Positions 16,612-26,204 of a stretch of 64,000 bases of DNA are shown one piece after another. Within the stretch, counting starts at the first letter, position 1; every line of letters begins with the position of its first letter. Origin of the DNA: Halonotius sp046719765 (lineage in GTDB: Archaea > Halobacteriota > Halobacteria > Halobacteriales > Haloferacaceae); the NCBI RefSeq assembly GCF_046719765.1, contig NZ_JABEBY010000014.1, positions 1 to 64,000 of the forward strand, read 5' to 3'. Below the pieces are notes generated by a model, which worked only from the letters and a program-made list of their open reading frames with translations, was not told where the DNA came from and did no database searches. The position numbers and the translations under genes are program-made.

Positions 16612-17703
16612 TCAGGCGTCGTCGAAGCCGTCCTCGAAGACGAAGGTGCCGTTTCGCTGGACAACCTCGCCGTCGAATTCGAGTCGGGCGTTCTCGCTCA
16701 TATCGACGATCATGTCGACGTGTTCGGCCGACTCATTAACCTCGTTGTCGTCGCCGACGGTCTCGGGATAGGCCGCGCCGACCGCGAGATGCACCGTCTC
16801 GCCCATCTTTTCGTCGAACAGCATGTTGTAGGTGAACTGATCGATCGCGCGGTTCATCCCGATCCCGAGTTCGCCGAGTCGGTTCGCGCCGTCGTCGGTG
16901 TCGAGGATCTCGGTCAGCAGTTCCTCGTTGCGGCCCGCGCTGTGGGCGACGACCTCGCCGGCCTCAAAGGTGAGCCGCACGTCGCGGATTTCTCGTCCTT
17001 GGCGGTAGAGCGGCATATCGAAGTGGATCTCGCCATCAACGCTGTCGACGACGGGAGCAGTGAAGACTTCGCCACCGGGGAGGTTCTTCTCGCCGTAGTC
17101 GTTGAGCGCGTGGTTGCCCGCGACCGAGAGCGTCAGGTCGGTCTCGTCGCCGGCGACGATGCGAACCTCGTTGGCGTCCTCAAGCCGGTCGGCCATCTGG
17201 GCCTGAAACTCGCGTTGAGCGTCCCAGTCGAGACCCACGGCGTCCCAGACGAAATCCTGGTAGGCCTCGGTGCTCATCCCGGCGAGTTGGGCGTGGCCAC
17301 TGGTCGGATACTGGGTGAGACACCAGCGTTTCGAGAGCCGTTCCTCCTGGACGGGCTTGTAGGCGCGTTTGAACGCCGCGTTGTTTGCGGGCGGCACGTC
17401 GCTGGTCTCGGTGACGTTCGCGCCGCCGCGGGCGATGATGAAGGCGTCCGTTTCCTCGTAGAAGGCAAGTTGGTGGTCAGGCGTCTCGTACTCCTCGCCG
17501 GCCGCCCGGAGGTACGCCCGGGAGGCGCGATCGGAGTGGGTGAGCCACACCGGGATCGCGCCGATGTCGCCACACTGCTCGTAGAGGGCGACGGCGAGAT
17601 CCTCGGCCTCGGGCGGGAGTTGGATGACGACGCGGTCGCCGGCCTGCAGGTCGACCGCGTGGTCGACGATGGTGGCGGCGTGCTCGCGGATGCGTGGATC
17701 CAT
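16612..17703 (-). CDS. M29 family aminopeptidase
   Basis: 363 residues, the normal length for this metallo-aminopeptidase family (AmpS, PepS, aminopeptidase T). It should release N-terminal residues from peptides using two divalent metals. Family landmarks are visible: GEVFTAPVVDSVDG with the first Glu ligand, GELGIGMN, the H in ETVHLAVGAAY, and H-x-D in EHVDMIVD near the C-terminus. The ATG at 17703 begins MDPRIREHAATIVDHAV, matching the family N-terminus; the longer upstream frame overlaps the VapBC promoter region. It converges with the pilin gene and is divergent from vapB. Confidence 0.87.
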   Translation of the reverse strand: MDPRIREHAATIVDHAVDLQAGDRVVIQLPPEAEDLAVALYEQCGDIGAIPVWLTHSDRASRAYLRAAGEEYETPDHQLAFYEETDAFIIARGGANVTETSDVPPANNAAFKRAYKPVQEERLSKRWCLTQYPTSGHAQLAGMSTEAYQDFVWDAVGLDWDAQREFQAQMADRLEDANEVRIVAGDETDLTLSVAGNHALNDYGEKNLPGGEVFTAPVVDSVDGEIHFDMPLYRQGREIRDVRLTFEAGEVVAHSAGRNEELLTEILDTDDGANRLGELGIGMNRAIDQFTYNMLFDEKMGETVHLAVGAAYPETVGDDNEVNESAEHVDMIVDMSENARLEFDGEVVQRNGTFVFEDGFDDA

Positions 17704-17784
17704 ACGGGGGTGTGGGTCGCCGAGTGCAAAAACATCCCCTCTTGCAAAGGTCGGCGAAAGGAATAATAAGCGGCTGCACACACT

Positions 17785-17792
17785 TGTATACA
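17785..17792 (+). promoter_or_regulatory. palindrome at the vapB start
   Basis: TGTATACA is an 8-base palindrome ending at the first base of the vapB ATG. An A/T-rich TATA candidate (AATAATAA, about 17762-17769) lies 23 bases upstream. The palindrome would cover the transcription start, fitting autoregulation. Confidence 0.45.
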
Positions 17793-18037
17793 TGGGAAGT
17801 ACCGAGTATCGAAACGTCCGGCTGACCGAAGAGGCATACCAGCACCTCAAACGCCGGAAACAACCCGGGGAATCGTTCTCCGATACGGTCGAACGAATTG
17901 CTGGTGAGCGATCACTGCTTGAGTTGGCTGGAATTCTATCGGATGAGGAGGCGGCAGCGATGCGAGAAGCAATCGAAGATCAAGAGGATCGAACGCGTGA
18001 CCGACTCGATCAACTCACCGAACAGTTCGACCAGTGA
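17792..18037 (+). CDS. vapB: VapB-type antitoxin
   Basis: 81 residues. The N-terminus MGSTEYRNVRLTEEAYQHLK plus GESFSDTVERI matches the DUF217/AF_1095-type VapB antitoxins of archaea, a beta-strand-helix-helix DNA-binding fold. The C-terminal 35 residues are helical and charged, suited to binding the PIN toxin. It overlaps the toxin start by four bases (GTGA). The base composition is lower in GC than the flanking genes. Confidence 0.82.
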   Translation: MGSTEYRNVRLTEEAYQHLKRRKQPGESFSDTVERIAGERSLLELAGILSDEEAAAMREAIEDQEDRTRDRLDQLTEQFDQ

Positions 18038-18444
18038 TCGTTGATACGAACATCATCATCCGTATCCTCCAGGGTGATACCCGAGCCATCGAAAAAGTCG
18101 CCGAATTAGAATCACGACACGTCGATCTCAACGTGTCAGCGGTGACTGTGTTTGAACTCTATCATAGTCTCGAACGAGTGAACAATCCGAGCGAGCGGCT
18201 TGCACACGTAGAAGATGTGTTGGAGTCAAAACCAATCTACAGTGCTGACGACGCTGTGATGAAAAAAGCAGGACGAATCGATGGACGACTATCGACAAAC
18301 GGTGAAGAGATCGGAATGAGCGATACGATCATCGGCGCGACAGCACTGATTCACGAAGAGCCCGTCCTGACCGAGAACGTCAGTCATTTCGAACGAATCG
18401 ATGGTCTTTCTATCGAAACATATCAACAAGATACTGAATCGTAG
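18034..18444 (+). CDS. vapC: VapC-type PIN-domain toxin
   Basis: 136 residues starting at GTG 18034, which overlaps the vapB stop. PIN nuclease residues are in place: D4 in VDTNIIIRIL, the Glu of TVFELYHSLE, and D in MSDTIIGATAL. The fourth acidic position falls in LTENVSHFERI, where Asn replaces the usual Asp, a common variation. VapC toxins cleave tRNA or rRNA. Spelling of the pair with low GC suggests acquisition by transfer. Confidence 0.88.
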   Translation: MIVDTNIIIRILQGDTRAIEKVAELESRHVDLNVSAVTVFELYHSLERVNNPSERLAHVEDVLESKPIYSADDAVMKKAGRIDGRLSTNGEEIGMSDTIIGATALIHEEPVLTENVSHFERIDGLSIETYQQDTES

Positions 18445-18502
18445 AGGGCGTATCGACTGTCGTCGGAATGCTTTTAGCGAATCGTAGGCCAACACAGGCG
18501 TA

Positions 18503-21271
18503 ATGAGTGATCTCGAAGCGGAGTACCGTCTCGATTATTTTGCGGCGGAGGATTTCGTCCGAAAGGAGTGTCCCTCCTGTGGGGCGCACTTCTGGACACG
18601 CGACCACGATCGAGAGCGCTGCGGGGAGCCACCGTGTGAGGATTACCGATTCATCGGCGAGGAAAGCTTCGCGGAGCCACACAGCCTCGAAGCAATGCGA
18701 GAAGCCTTCCTCTCGTATTTCGAGGACAACGGCCACGAGCGCATCGACCCCTACCCGGTCGCCGCCAACCGCTGGCGCGACGACGTGCTGTTGACGCAGG
18801 CGTCGATCTACGACTTCCAGCCGCTGGTCACCAGCGGGCAGACACCGCCGCCAGCGAACCCGCTCTGTATCAGCCAGCCCTGTATCCGCATGCAGGATAT
18901 CGACAACGTCGGCAAGACGGGCCGACACACGATGGCCTTCGAGATGATGGGCAACCACGCGTTCAACGTCCGGGAGGACGCCGACGAGGAGTATGCCTAC
19001 GAGGGCGAGGTCTACTGGAAGGACGAAACCGTCGAATTCTGTGACGGCCTCTTCGAATCATTGGGGGCCGACCTTGAGGAGATCACCTACATCGAGGATC
19101 CGTGGGTCGGCGGCGGCAACGCCGGCCCGGCCATCGAGGTCATCTACAAGGGCGCGGAGCTGGCGACGCTGGTCTTCATGTGTATGGAGCAGGATCCCGA
19201 CGGCAACTACGAGATGAAGGACGGCAACACCTACTCCTTCATGGACACCTACGTTGTCGACACCGGCTACGGGCTCGAACGCTGGACATGGATGAGCCAG
19301 GGGACGCCAACCGTCTACGAGGCGGTCTACCCCGAGATGATCTCAGTGCTCAAGGAACACGCCGGGATCGACCACACGGACGACGAAGCCGAACTGATCC
19401 ACCGCACCGCCAAACTCGCCGGCCGGATGGATATCGACGAGGCCGAGGATATGGCGACCGCCCGCCGGGAGATCGCCGACCGCCTCGATGTCGATGTCGA
19501 CCACCTCACCGCGCTGATGGAGCCACTGGAGGATATCTACGCCATCGCCGACCACTGCCGGGCCCTCGCCTACATGTTCGGCGACGAGATCGTCCCCTCA
19601 AACGTCGGCACCGGCTACCTCGCGCGGATGGTGCTCCGCCGCACCAAACGGCTCGTCGACAACGTCGGGATCGACGCACCGCTCGACGAGCTTGTCGACA
19701 TGCAAGCCGAGCGACTGGGGTATGAAAATCGGGATACGATCCGAGAGATCGTCCGCACCGAAGAGGCGAAATACCGCGACACCCTGGAACGCGGCGGCCG
19801 CAAGGTCGAACAGCTGGCCGCCGAGTACGCCGACAGCGACGAGCCGATCCCGACCGAGCAGCTGCTTGAACTGTACGACTCCCACGGGATTCAACCGGAT
19901 ATGGTCGCCGAGATCGCCGACGACACCGACGCCACCGTCGAGGTACCCGACGACTTCTACTCGCTGGTGGCCGCCCGCCACGACGACGCCGGCGACGATG
20001 GCGGCGACGCCGACCGCGACGAGCGGTTTGCCGACCTTCCCGAGACAGAGAAGCTCTACTACGACAATCAGGAGCGCACCGAGTTCGAGGCCGTCGTCAT
20101 CGACGTCTTTGAGGCCGAGGATGGGTACGATGTCGTCCTCGATCAGACGATGTTCTACCCCGAAGGTGGTGGCCAGCCCGCCGACCACGGGACGCTTGCC
20201 AGCGATGAGACGGTCGCCGAGGTCACCGATGTCCAGCTCGTCGACGACGTGGTGCTCCACCGCACCGACAGTGATCCCGGCAAAGGCGAGTTCGTCCGCG
20301 GACAGATCGACGCCGACCGCCGCCGGCAGCTCATGGCCCACCACACCGCGACCCACATCATCGGCCACGCCACCCGGCAGGTCGTCGGCGACCACATCCG
20401 GCAGGCCGGAGCCCAGAAACGCACCGACTCCGCCCGCATCGATGTGCGACACTACGATCGATTGAGCCGCGAGGAGATCACAGAGATCGAACGCGTCGCC
20501 AACGAGATGGTGCGGGCCAACCACTCGGTCAGCCAGGAGTGGCCCCACCGCAACGATGCCGAAGCCGAGTACGGCTTCGATCTCTATCAGGGCGGGATCC
20601 CGCCGGGAACCAACATCCGACTCATCCACGTCGGCGACGACGTCCAGGCCTGCGGTGGCACCCACGTCAGCCGCACCGGCGAGATCGGCGCGATCAAGAT
20701 TCTCTCGACGGAGCCGGTACAGGACGGGATCGAGCGGATCACCTTCGCCGCCGGCGAGGCTGCCATCGAAGCAACCCAGGCAACGGAGGACGCCCTCTAC
20801 GAGGCGGCCGACGTACTCGATGTCAACCCCGAGGATGTCCCCGATACTGCCGAGCGGTTCTTCACCGAGTGGAAAGAACGCGGCAAGGAACTCGACCGAC
20901 TCAAAGACGAACTCGCGGAGGTGAGGGCGACCGCCGGGGCTGAGGAAGTCAAGATCGACGGCCAGTCCGTGGTCGTCCAGCGACTCGACAGCGATATCGA
21001 TGAGCTCCGGGCGACCGCCAACGCCCTCGTCGAGGAGGGGTCGGTCGCCGTCCTCGGCAGCGGCGCGGGCGACAGCGCGCAGTTTGTCGTCGGCGTCCCC
21101 GACGACGCCGGGATCAACGCCGGTGAGGTCGTCGGTGAACTCGCGGGCCGCGTCGGCGGCGGCGGTGGCGGCCCGCCGGATTTCGCCCAGGGTGGCGGCC
21201 CGGATGTCGACGCGCTCGACGACGCACTCGACGACGCGCCGGAAATCCTGCGCGGCGTGCTGAACGCTTGA
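18503..21271 (+). CDS. alaS: alanyl-tRNA synthetase (archaeal type)
   Basis: 922 residues. It charges tRNA-Ala and edits Ser/Gly-tRNA-Ala. The archaeal N-terminal cysteine module (CPSCGAHFWTRDHDRERCGEPPC, in two parts) precedes the class II aminoacylation core (residues 60-460). The editing domain has the zinc motif H-H-T-A-T-H near residue 612 and CGGTH near residue 716. The C-Ala domain ends with a Gly-rich stretch (GGGGGGPPDFAQGGGPD), usual in this family. The ATG at 18503 begins MSDLEAEYRLDYF, as in other archaeal AlaRS. Confidence 0.96.
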   Translation: MSDLEAEYRLDYFAAEDFVRKECPSCGAHFWTRDHDRERCGEPPCEDYRFIGEESFAEPHSLEAMREAFLSYFEDNGHERIDPYPVAANRWRDDVLLTQASIYDFQPLVTSGQTPPPANPLCISQPCIRMQDIDNVGKTGRHTMAFEMMGNHAFNVREDADEEYAYEGEVYWKDETVEFCDGLFESLGADLEEITYIEDPWVGGGNAGPAIEVIYKGAELATLVFMCMEQDPDGNYEMKDGNTYSFMDTYVVDTGYGLERWTWMSQGTPTVYEAVYPEMISVLKEHAGIDHTDDEAELIHRTAKLAGRMDIDEAEDMATARREIADRLDVDVDHLTALMEPLEDIYAIADHCRALAYMFGDEIVPSNVGTGYLARMVLRRTKRLVDNVGIDAPLDELVDMQAERLGYENRDTIREIVRTEEAKYRDTLERGGRKVEQLAAEYADSDEPIPTEQLLELYDSHGIQPDMVAEIADDTDATVEVPDDFYSLVAARHDDAGDDGGDADRDERFADLPETEKLYYDNQERTEFEAVVIDVFEAEDGYDVVLDQTMFYPEGGGQPADHGTLASDETVAEVTDVQLVDDVVLHRTDSDPGKGEFVRGQIDADRRRQLMAHHTATHIIGHATRQVVGDHIRQAGAQKRTDSARIDVRHYDRLSREEITEIERVANEMVRANHSVSQEWPHRNDAEAEYGFDLYQGGIPPGTNIRLIHVGDDVQACGGTHVSRTGEIGAIKILSTEPVQDGIERITFAAGEAAIEATQATEDALYEAADVLDVNPEDVPDTAERFFTEWKERGKELDRLKDELAEVRATAGAEEVKIDGQSVVVQRLDSDIDELRATANALVEEGSVAVLGSGAGDSAQFVVGVPDDAGINAGEVVGELAGRVGGGGGGPPDFAQGGGPDVDALDDALDDAPEILRGVLNA

Positions 21272-21272
21272 G

Positions 21273-21297
21273 TGTGTCATAGATTTGAACTGACACA
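21273..21297. repeat. inverted repeat after alaS
   Basis: TGTGTCA (21273-21279) and TGACACA (21291-21297) form a perfect 7-base inverted repeat with an 11-base loop, starting two bases after the alaS stop. It may be a transcript-end hairpin or a regulator site. Confidence 0.45.
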
Positions 21298-21613
21298 GTG
21301 ATCCAAGATGCAGTCGGATGCTGTAGAAGACGGCATGCTGCCTTGGCAACGCTCACCGTCCAGTCGGCCTCAAAGCGACCACGTTGACTAGTAGGCGGCA
21401 GCGATATTTTTTGCTTTGAACAATACTATCTGTCCGCGACAGGAGTGAAGAGCACGAGTTGTATTTGTTCGATGTGAGTTATGAGCTATTTCAGAGGGTA
21501 TTCTCGCGTGCTCAAACGGTTAATGTGTCCATAGAGCGCATATGGTCTCTTCGATTACGCAGTGCAGCAGATTTAATACCGTGTAGTTAGTATTGTATCT
21601 AAGTCCCTATACT
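21298..21613. other. A/T-richer intergenic region, no gene seen
   Basis: There is no convincing coding frame. GC content falls below that of the neighbouring genes. A candidate TATA element TTTAATACC lies near 21572-21580, 34-42 bases before the ATG at 21614. A TTG at 21593 opens the same frame seven codons earlier. Nothing else was recognised. Confidence 0.5.
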
Positions 21614-22921
21614 ATGGACGACCACAACCGATCACGAGTCGGCCGAATTGTTGCAATCACGACACTATCAATACTGCTTATCATCGGAAGTACCGCTGGT
21701 ATCGGAGCAGCGTTTGTCCCAAGCGGTGACCCAGATCCAACGGCATATGTACCGGAACCAACGGTGGAGCCTGGAACAACAACAACACTCTCGGTGCAGA
21801 TTGTAAACGACGCACAGGTGAATACTGGTGCACCGACGAGGCGTGATCGGGTCACGATGGCCAGAAATGTTGTTGTCGAACTTGATGCTGGCGGCACACC
21901 AGTGACAGTTGAAACGCCGGAGCACTCCATCGGATCGGTAAGTGAAAACAAGCCTAGGTCGGCACAATTTAAGATTGATGTGCCTGAAAACGCCGAACCA
22001 GGACGGTATGAGGCCACGGTTGATATCAAATTCTCCTACACGAGTACGATGGGAGATATCACCGAACAGGAGGCGACTGAGACACGGACTGAAACGATCA
22101 CCTTTGAAATCAGCGACGACCCACAGTTTGAACTAACGCGGGCCGATGATACGCAGTTGCGAGCCGACGAGACAAGTCTCTTCCCGGTAACTGTGGAGAA
22201 TACCGGGGGTAAAGCTGCGGAGGATATCGCCGTGTCACTCTCTTCACAGAGCCCAGAAATTAGATTTGGTAGTGGGACAGGTGCTGTTTCACGCATCGAT
22301 TCACTCAAACCGGGTGAGACGACAGAGGTTACCTACGAGGTCAGGGTTGGATCGGGTGCTCCAGCGAGATTATACAACCTCAACGGGCATGCCACGTATA
22401 CTGACGAACAGGGGATCGATGGCCGAGATGAGGATCTCTCAGTCGGAGCCAGGGTTGGCCCACAGCGTAACGATTTCAACGTCGCTGTCGAAGATTCCAC
22501 AGTCGCGGTCGGTTCCGCTCGGCTGGTAGCGGTCACCGTAACCAACAACCGCGACCAGCGACTCAGCGATATCCAAGCGAGTTTGGGCACGAGTGCCCCG
22601 CTCGATAGCGATGATGACGATGGCTATATCGCGTCACTCGACCCCGGTGAATCTGCGACGGTAACGTTTGGGCTGTCCGCAACGACCGATGCCAACCCGA
22701 AAACGTACGCCGCAGACCTCGACTTCAGCTACGAGGACGAACGCGGCATCTCGCGGATGTCAGAGACCTATCAGCTTCCGGTCGATGTCGAAACGGATGA
22801 TGGGATGCAGCTTGGATCGATTTCACCGCTCGTCATCGTCGTCCTACTGGCTGCAGCCACAGCGGTATACGGCGCGGCAGTGTACGCCCGGCAGCGACCG
22901 GAGATCCTCCCATGGAGCTAA
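21614..22921 (+). CDS. secreted CARDB/COG1361-like protein paired with an RND exporter
   Basis: 435 residues. A signal anchor (IVAITTLSILLIIGSTAGIGAAF) is followed by three or four Ig-like beta domains of the COG1361/CARDB type (VTVENTGGKAAEDIAVSL, VTVTNNRDQRLSDIQASL, each followed by LKPGETTEVTYEV or LDPGESATVTFGL). A C-terminal membrane helix (LVIVVLLAAATAVYGAAVYA) ends the protein, so it should sit on the outer face of the membrane. It lies 71 bases before an MMPL/RND exporter. In haloarchaea this pairing is common; the Ig-like protein probably acts as an accessory or adaptor. The ATG at 21614 was preferred over TTG 21593. Confidence 0.72.
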   Translation: MDDHNRSRVGRIVAITTLSILLIIGSTAGIGAAFVPSGDPDPTAYVPEPTVEPGTTTTLSVQIVNDAQVNTGAPTRRDRVTMARNVVVELDAGGTPVTVETPEHSIGSVSENKPRSAQFKIDVPENAEPGRYEATVDIKFSYTSTMGDITEQEATETRTETITFEISDDPQFELTRADDTQLRADETSLFPVTVENTGGKAAEDIAVSLSSQSPEIRFGSGTGAVSRIDSLKPGETTEVTYEVRVGSGAPARLYNLNGHATYTDEQGIDGRDEDLSVGARVGPQRNDFNVAVEDSTVAVGSARLVAVTVTNNRDQRLSDIQASLGTSAPLDSDDDDGYIASLDPGESATVTFGLSATTDANPKTYAADLDFSYEDERGISRMSETYQLPVDVETDDGMQLGSISPLVIVVLLAAATAVYGAAVYARQRPEILPWS

Positions 22922-22992
22922 CCACTGTGTCCCACGCTGTCGAAATAGTCGATACTAGTGACTCACCACCAGCCATACGCTATCGGTAATCT

Positions 22993-25368
22993 ATGAGCGA
23001 TCCATCGCAGCCACTTCGTGACGGGCTCGAACGACTCGGCCGGTTTTCCGCAACGAACCGCCGAACAGTGTTTAGTGCTGTTGCTGTCGTCGCACTGCTG
23101 TCGCTCGTTGTGGCCGGGGCATCCGTCCAGATGAGCCTAGGTATGGAGCTGTACATCGATGACGACTCACAGACGAATCAAAACTGGCAGGAGGTGAAAG
23201 CCGATGACAGCTTCGACGTTGGCAACAACGTCTTTGTCATGGTCGAAACGAATCATCTGTACAGTCCGGAGACAATACGCACGATCGATCGACTCGATCA
23301 GAGCTATGCCGACTCCGAAAAGTTCTCTAGCGTTACCAGTCTCGCAGATGTAGTGCGACGGGGGAATGGCGGCACCATTCCAAACACAAAAACGGGGGTT
23401 CGGCGATCAATCGACCGCGTCGAATCGATGGGGACGAGTGCCGAAGCGTTGGTCAACAACGTCAACCCCGATGATGAAACGGCACTGTTGGTTGCGACGT
23501 ACGGTGAGGCTGATGTCCCTGACGCAAATGATCAGTATTTCGGCTTCCTTCCGGGGACAGCAGCGGGATTCCTCACCGACACGGTGAACGATAAGACGGA
23601 CGATGTGCAGATTCCGCCACACGTGGATGTCACTGTCACCGGCGCGCCGGTCTTCGAGAACGCGGCGTTCGGGCTGATGTTGCCGGAGATGATCCAACTG
23701 TTTGCGGTCGCCTTTGCGATTATCTTTACCGTCGTCTTCCTCGTGATGCGCGGTCGGTTGCGACATACCTGGAAGGTATTCCTGCCGGTTGGAACGGCCC
23801 TTGTTGCACTTGTGTATATGTTGGGCATGATGGGAGTTGTCGGCTTCAACTTCAATGCGATCATGCTCGGTGTGTTGCCGATCGCACTGGGGCTTGGGAT
23901 CGACTTCAGTCTCCAGTTGCAGACGCGGTATATCGAGGAACGAGAGGCCGGGCGCCAACCTGTTGAGGCCGCTGCTGCCGCCGCGCGAGTAACAGGCAAC
24001 ACGCTGCTGTTGGCCATGGCAACAACCTCGATCGGGCTCGGCGCGTTGCTTGTCTCTGCGGTGCCACCAACCCGACAGTTGGGCGCGACTGCGGCGTTCG
24101 GTGTCATTGCGGCGACGGGGCTTTCGTTGACACTGCTTATCGCTTTGCTTGTCCACTTTGATACCGACGAGTATCCGGCTGAACGGCAGGCGACAGACCC
24201 GCCGAGCGACAGAGCATCGACAGCGACTGACGGCGGATCGCAGTCCACCGCCGAGCAGCCGCTGTTTGAGCGGGTTGTGGGCTATCTCGCCGACGGGATC
24301 GCCGCCTCACCGGTGCTCGTGGTGTTGCTATTGGTTGCGTCGATCGGCGGTGGGGCAACAGTGTATCACGATGTTTCAACGACCCAGGAGATGCTTGACT
24401 ACTGGCCGGATATCGAGGAGCGTGATGATCTGACCTCCCTCGAAGAGACCGCTGAAAGCCCGAACGTCATGTATCTCGTTGTCGAGGGACAGGACACCTA
24501 CTCACCAACAACGTTCAAACGGGCCGCAGAGTTTGAGTCCGCGATCGAAGACCATGAGGATGTCAACGCCGCGATGAGCCCCGTCACGGCCGTCGAGATG
24601 ACACACGGGGGTATTCCACGTGATCGTGAGACCCTGGAAACGATCGTCGATAGACAGGCCGAATCAGAGCTGATGCCGATCGGCTCGCGGGCAGCGACGC
24701 CGAACCGGGTTTTGATTCAGTTGTTCGTCGCTGATATCGAGGGCAAGGAGGTTCGGCATCTGATCGACGATACGGAGGCGATCGCGGATCGCCATCTCTC
24801 AACCGAACGGACAGCCGTAACCGGGAAACCGGTTGTCAACCGAAACGTCATCGAAAACGTCACCTCCGGGCGCGACCCGATGACGGTGTTGAGCTTCGGG
24901 ATGGCAACGCTGTTTCTGATGATGGCACTCCGGTCGGCTCGTGAGGCGGTGTTGCTCATTGTGAGCGTCGCGGTCAGTGCGGTGATGTTGATCTCGATGG
25001 CAATGTATGGGCTTGGCATCCCATGGAACCCCTTGACCGTGGCGACAGGGTCGATCGCGCTGGGAGCCGGGATCACATACGGGATCCACGTTCACCAACG
25101 GTTCAAGGAGGAGCTATACGTCCATGATTCCACCCCGGCAGAGGCGATGTGGGAGGCGATGGTGCAGAAATCACGGCCGGTTGTCGGCTCCGGGGCGACC
25201 ACGCTGTTTGGCTTCGGCGCGCTCGGCATCTCACAGTTCCCGGTACTCGCCAACTTCGGGATCGCCGTTGCCCTCGCAATGACGTTCGCGCTTGTAACCG
25301 CGTTCGTGTTCCTGCCTGCAACAGCACTCCTACTGGCACGGTGGACAAACACCTACAAGGCCGTCTGA
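22993..25368 (+). CDS. RND-superfamily (MMPL/HAE3) membrane exporter
   Basis: 791 residues with the duplicated RND layout: helix 1 (VFSAVAVVALLSLVVAGASV), an outer loop of about 190 residues, a five-helix bundle (LFAVAFAIIFTVVFLVM to the SLTLLIALLVHF segment), then a second copy starting near residue 430 with its own outer loop and helix bundle. The motifs LGIDFSLQLQTRY and GAGITYGIHVHQRF are the typical helix 4 sequences carrying the proton-relay Asp/His region (Asp in the first half, Thr/Tyr in the second). It is smaller than tripartite bacterial RND pumps, as expected for HAE3/MMPL types. Cargo may be a lipid or hydrophobic compound; unknown. Confidence 0.85.
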   Translation: MSDPSQPLRDGLERLGRFSATNRRTVFSAVAVVALLSLVVAGASVQMSLGMELYIDDDSQTNQNWQEVKADDSFDVGNNVFVMVETNHLYSPETIRTIDRLDQSYADSEKFSSVTSLADVVRRGNGGTIPNTKTGVRRSIDRVESMGTSAEALVNNVNPDDETALLVATYGEADVPDANDQYFGFLPGTAAGFLTDTVNDKTDDVQIPPHVDVTVTGAPVFENAAFGLMLPEMIQLFAVAFAIIFTVVFLVMRGRLRHTWKVFLPVGTALVALVYMLGMMGVVGFNFNAIMLGVLPIALGLGIDFSLQLQTRYIEEREAGRQPVEAAAAAARVTGNTLLLAMATTSIGLGALLVSAVPPTRQLGATAAFGVIAATGLSLTLLIALLVHFDTDEYPAERQATDPPSDRASTATDGGSQSTAEQPLFERVVGYLADGIAASPVLVVLLLVASIGGGATVYHDVSTTQEMLDYWPDIEERDDLTSLEETAESPNVMYLVVEGQDTYSPTTFKRAAEFESAIEDHEDVNAAMSPVTAVEMTHGGIPRDRETLETIVDRQAESELMPIGSRAATPNRVLIQLFVADIEGKEVRHLIDDTEAIADRHLSTERTAVTGKPVVNRNVIENVTSGRDPMTVLSFGMATLFLMMALRSAREAVLLIVSVAVSAVMLISMAMYGLGIPWNPLTVATGSIALGAGITYGIHVHQRFKEELYVHDSTPAEAMWEAMVQKSRPVVGSGATTLFGFGALGISQFPVLANFGIAVALAMTFALVTAFVFLPATALLLARWTNTYKAV

Positions 25369-25414
25369 TCAGCTGACAGCTCAGGAAGCCTCACCAACGC
25401 AGCAAGAAGCTAAT

Positions 25415-26080
25415 TTAATCGTCGGCGCGGGCCTTGTTGAACCGATCAGCCGGGAGTTTGAGATCGGCGAGATCATCCCGCTTTTCGAGGTTGTAGACGA
25501 CCTCCAAGGAGTCGCTTTCAGGTTTGCCGTTACAGGAGAGCCGGATCCCCTCATCGGTGAGTTCATCGGGCAGAATATGATCGACGAGCTGTGAGAGTTC
25601 GCCATCAGTAACAGCGACCGCGCAGTTCGCACACGCCCCACCGCGGCAAGCAAACGGCCAGGCGTGACCGCTGGCCTCGGCGGCGTCAAGCAAACTCTGC
25701 TCGTCGTCGACGGTGAAGTGGCCGTAATCGACTTCGTCGAGATCGGCAGCCGCGGCCTTCTCGAAGAGGTCGTCGTCATCGAGCGACCAGCCGTGGTCGG
25801 CGAGTACCGCGTAGTTGAGATAGGTGACCTCGGTATCAGGCTCCGGCTCGGGCTGTGGCTCTTGATCGACAGTCTCCGCGCCGAGATCGTCAACAAATGC
25901 CTCGGTGTCGTCATCGACCTCGCCTGCTTGGATCGCCTCGTAGGCGTCTTTGACCCGTTTGAACTCAGCATCGTTGCCGCCACGGTCGGGGTGGGTTTCC
26001 TTTGCCCGACGGCGGTAGGCCCGCTTGATTGTCTCGTCGTCAGCATCGCGGTCAACACCGAGCACCGCAAACGGATCCAT
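25415..26080 (-). CDS. J-domain fused to a 2Fe-2S ferredoxin
   Basis: 221 residues. Residues 1-60 are a DnaJ-like J-domain (FAVLGVDRDADDETIKRAYR) with HPD intact at 30-32, so it could stimulate a DnaK ATPase. An acidic Pro/Glu linker (70-85) follows. Residues 86-215 are a plant-type haloarchaeal ferredoxin (VTYLNYAVLADHGWSLDDDDLF) with cluster ligands C145, C150, C153 and C183 in the C-x4-C-x2-C plus distal C pattern. The fusion suggests a redox carrier delivered to, or assembled by, the Hsp70 machinery. It converges with the RND gene, 46 bases apart. Confidence 0.85.
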   Translation of the reverse strand: MDPFAVLGVDRDADDETIKRAYRRRAKETHPDRGGNDAEFKRVKDAYEAIQAGEVDDDTEAFVDDLGAETVDQEPQPEPEPDTEVTYLNYAVLADHGWSLDDDDLFEKAAAADLDEVDYGHFTVDDEQSLLDAAEASGHAWPFACRGGACANCAVAVTDGELSQLVDHILPDELTDEGIRLSCNGKPESDSLEVVYNLEKRDDLADLKLPADRFNKARADD

Positions 26081-26204
26081 TGCTGTCAGCTGGTAGGCGA
26101 CAGACGCGGATTAAACGTTCGCTCACAGCCGATCAGTGCCGGGGAGTCACACGCCCAACTCGGGAGTCGCGCCCTTTTCGTAGCTGGCCGACCAGCCCCA
26201 GGGT

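Noticed and set aside
19598..21349. 583-codon frame opposite alaS
   Set aside because: It is a shadow of the AlaRS editing and C-Ala domains.
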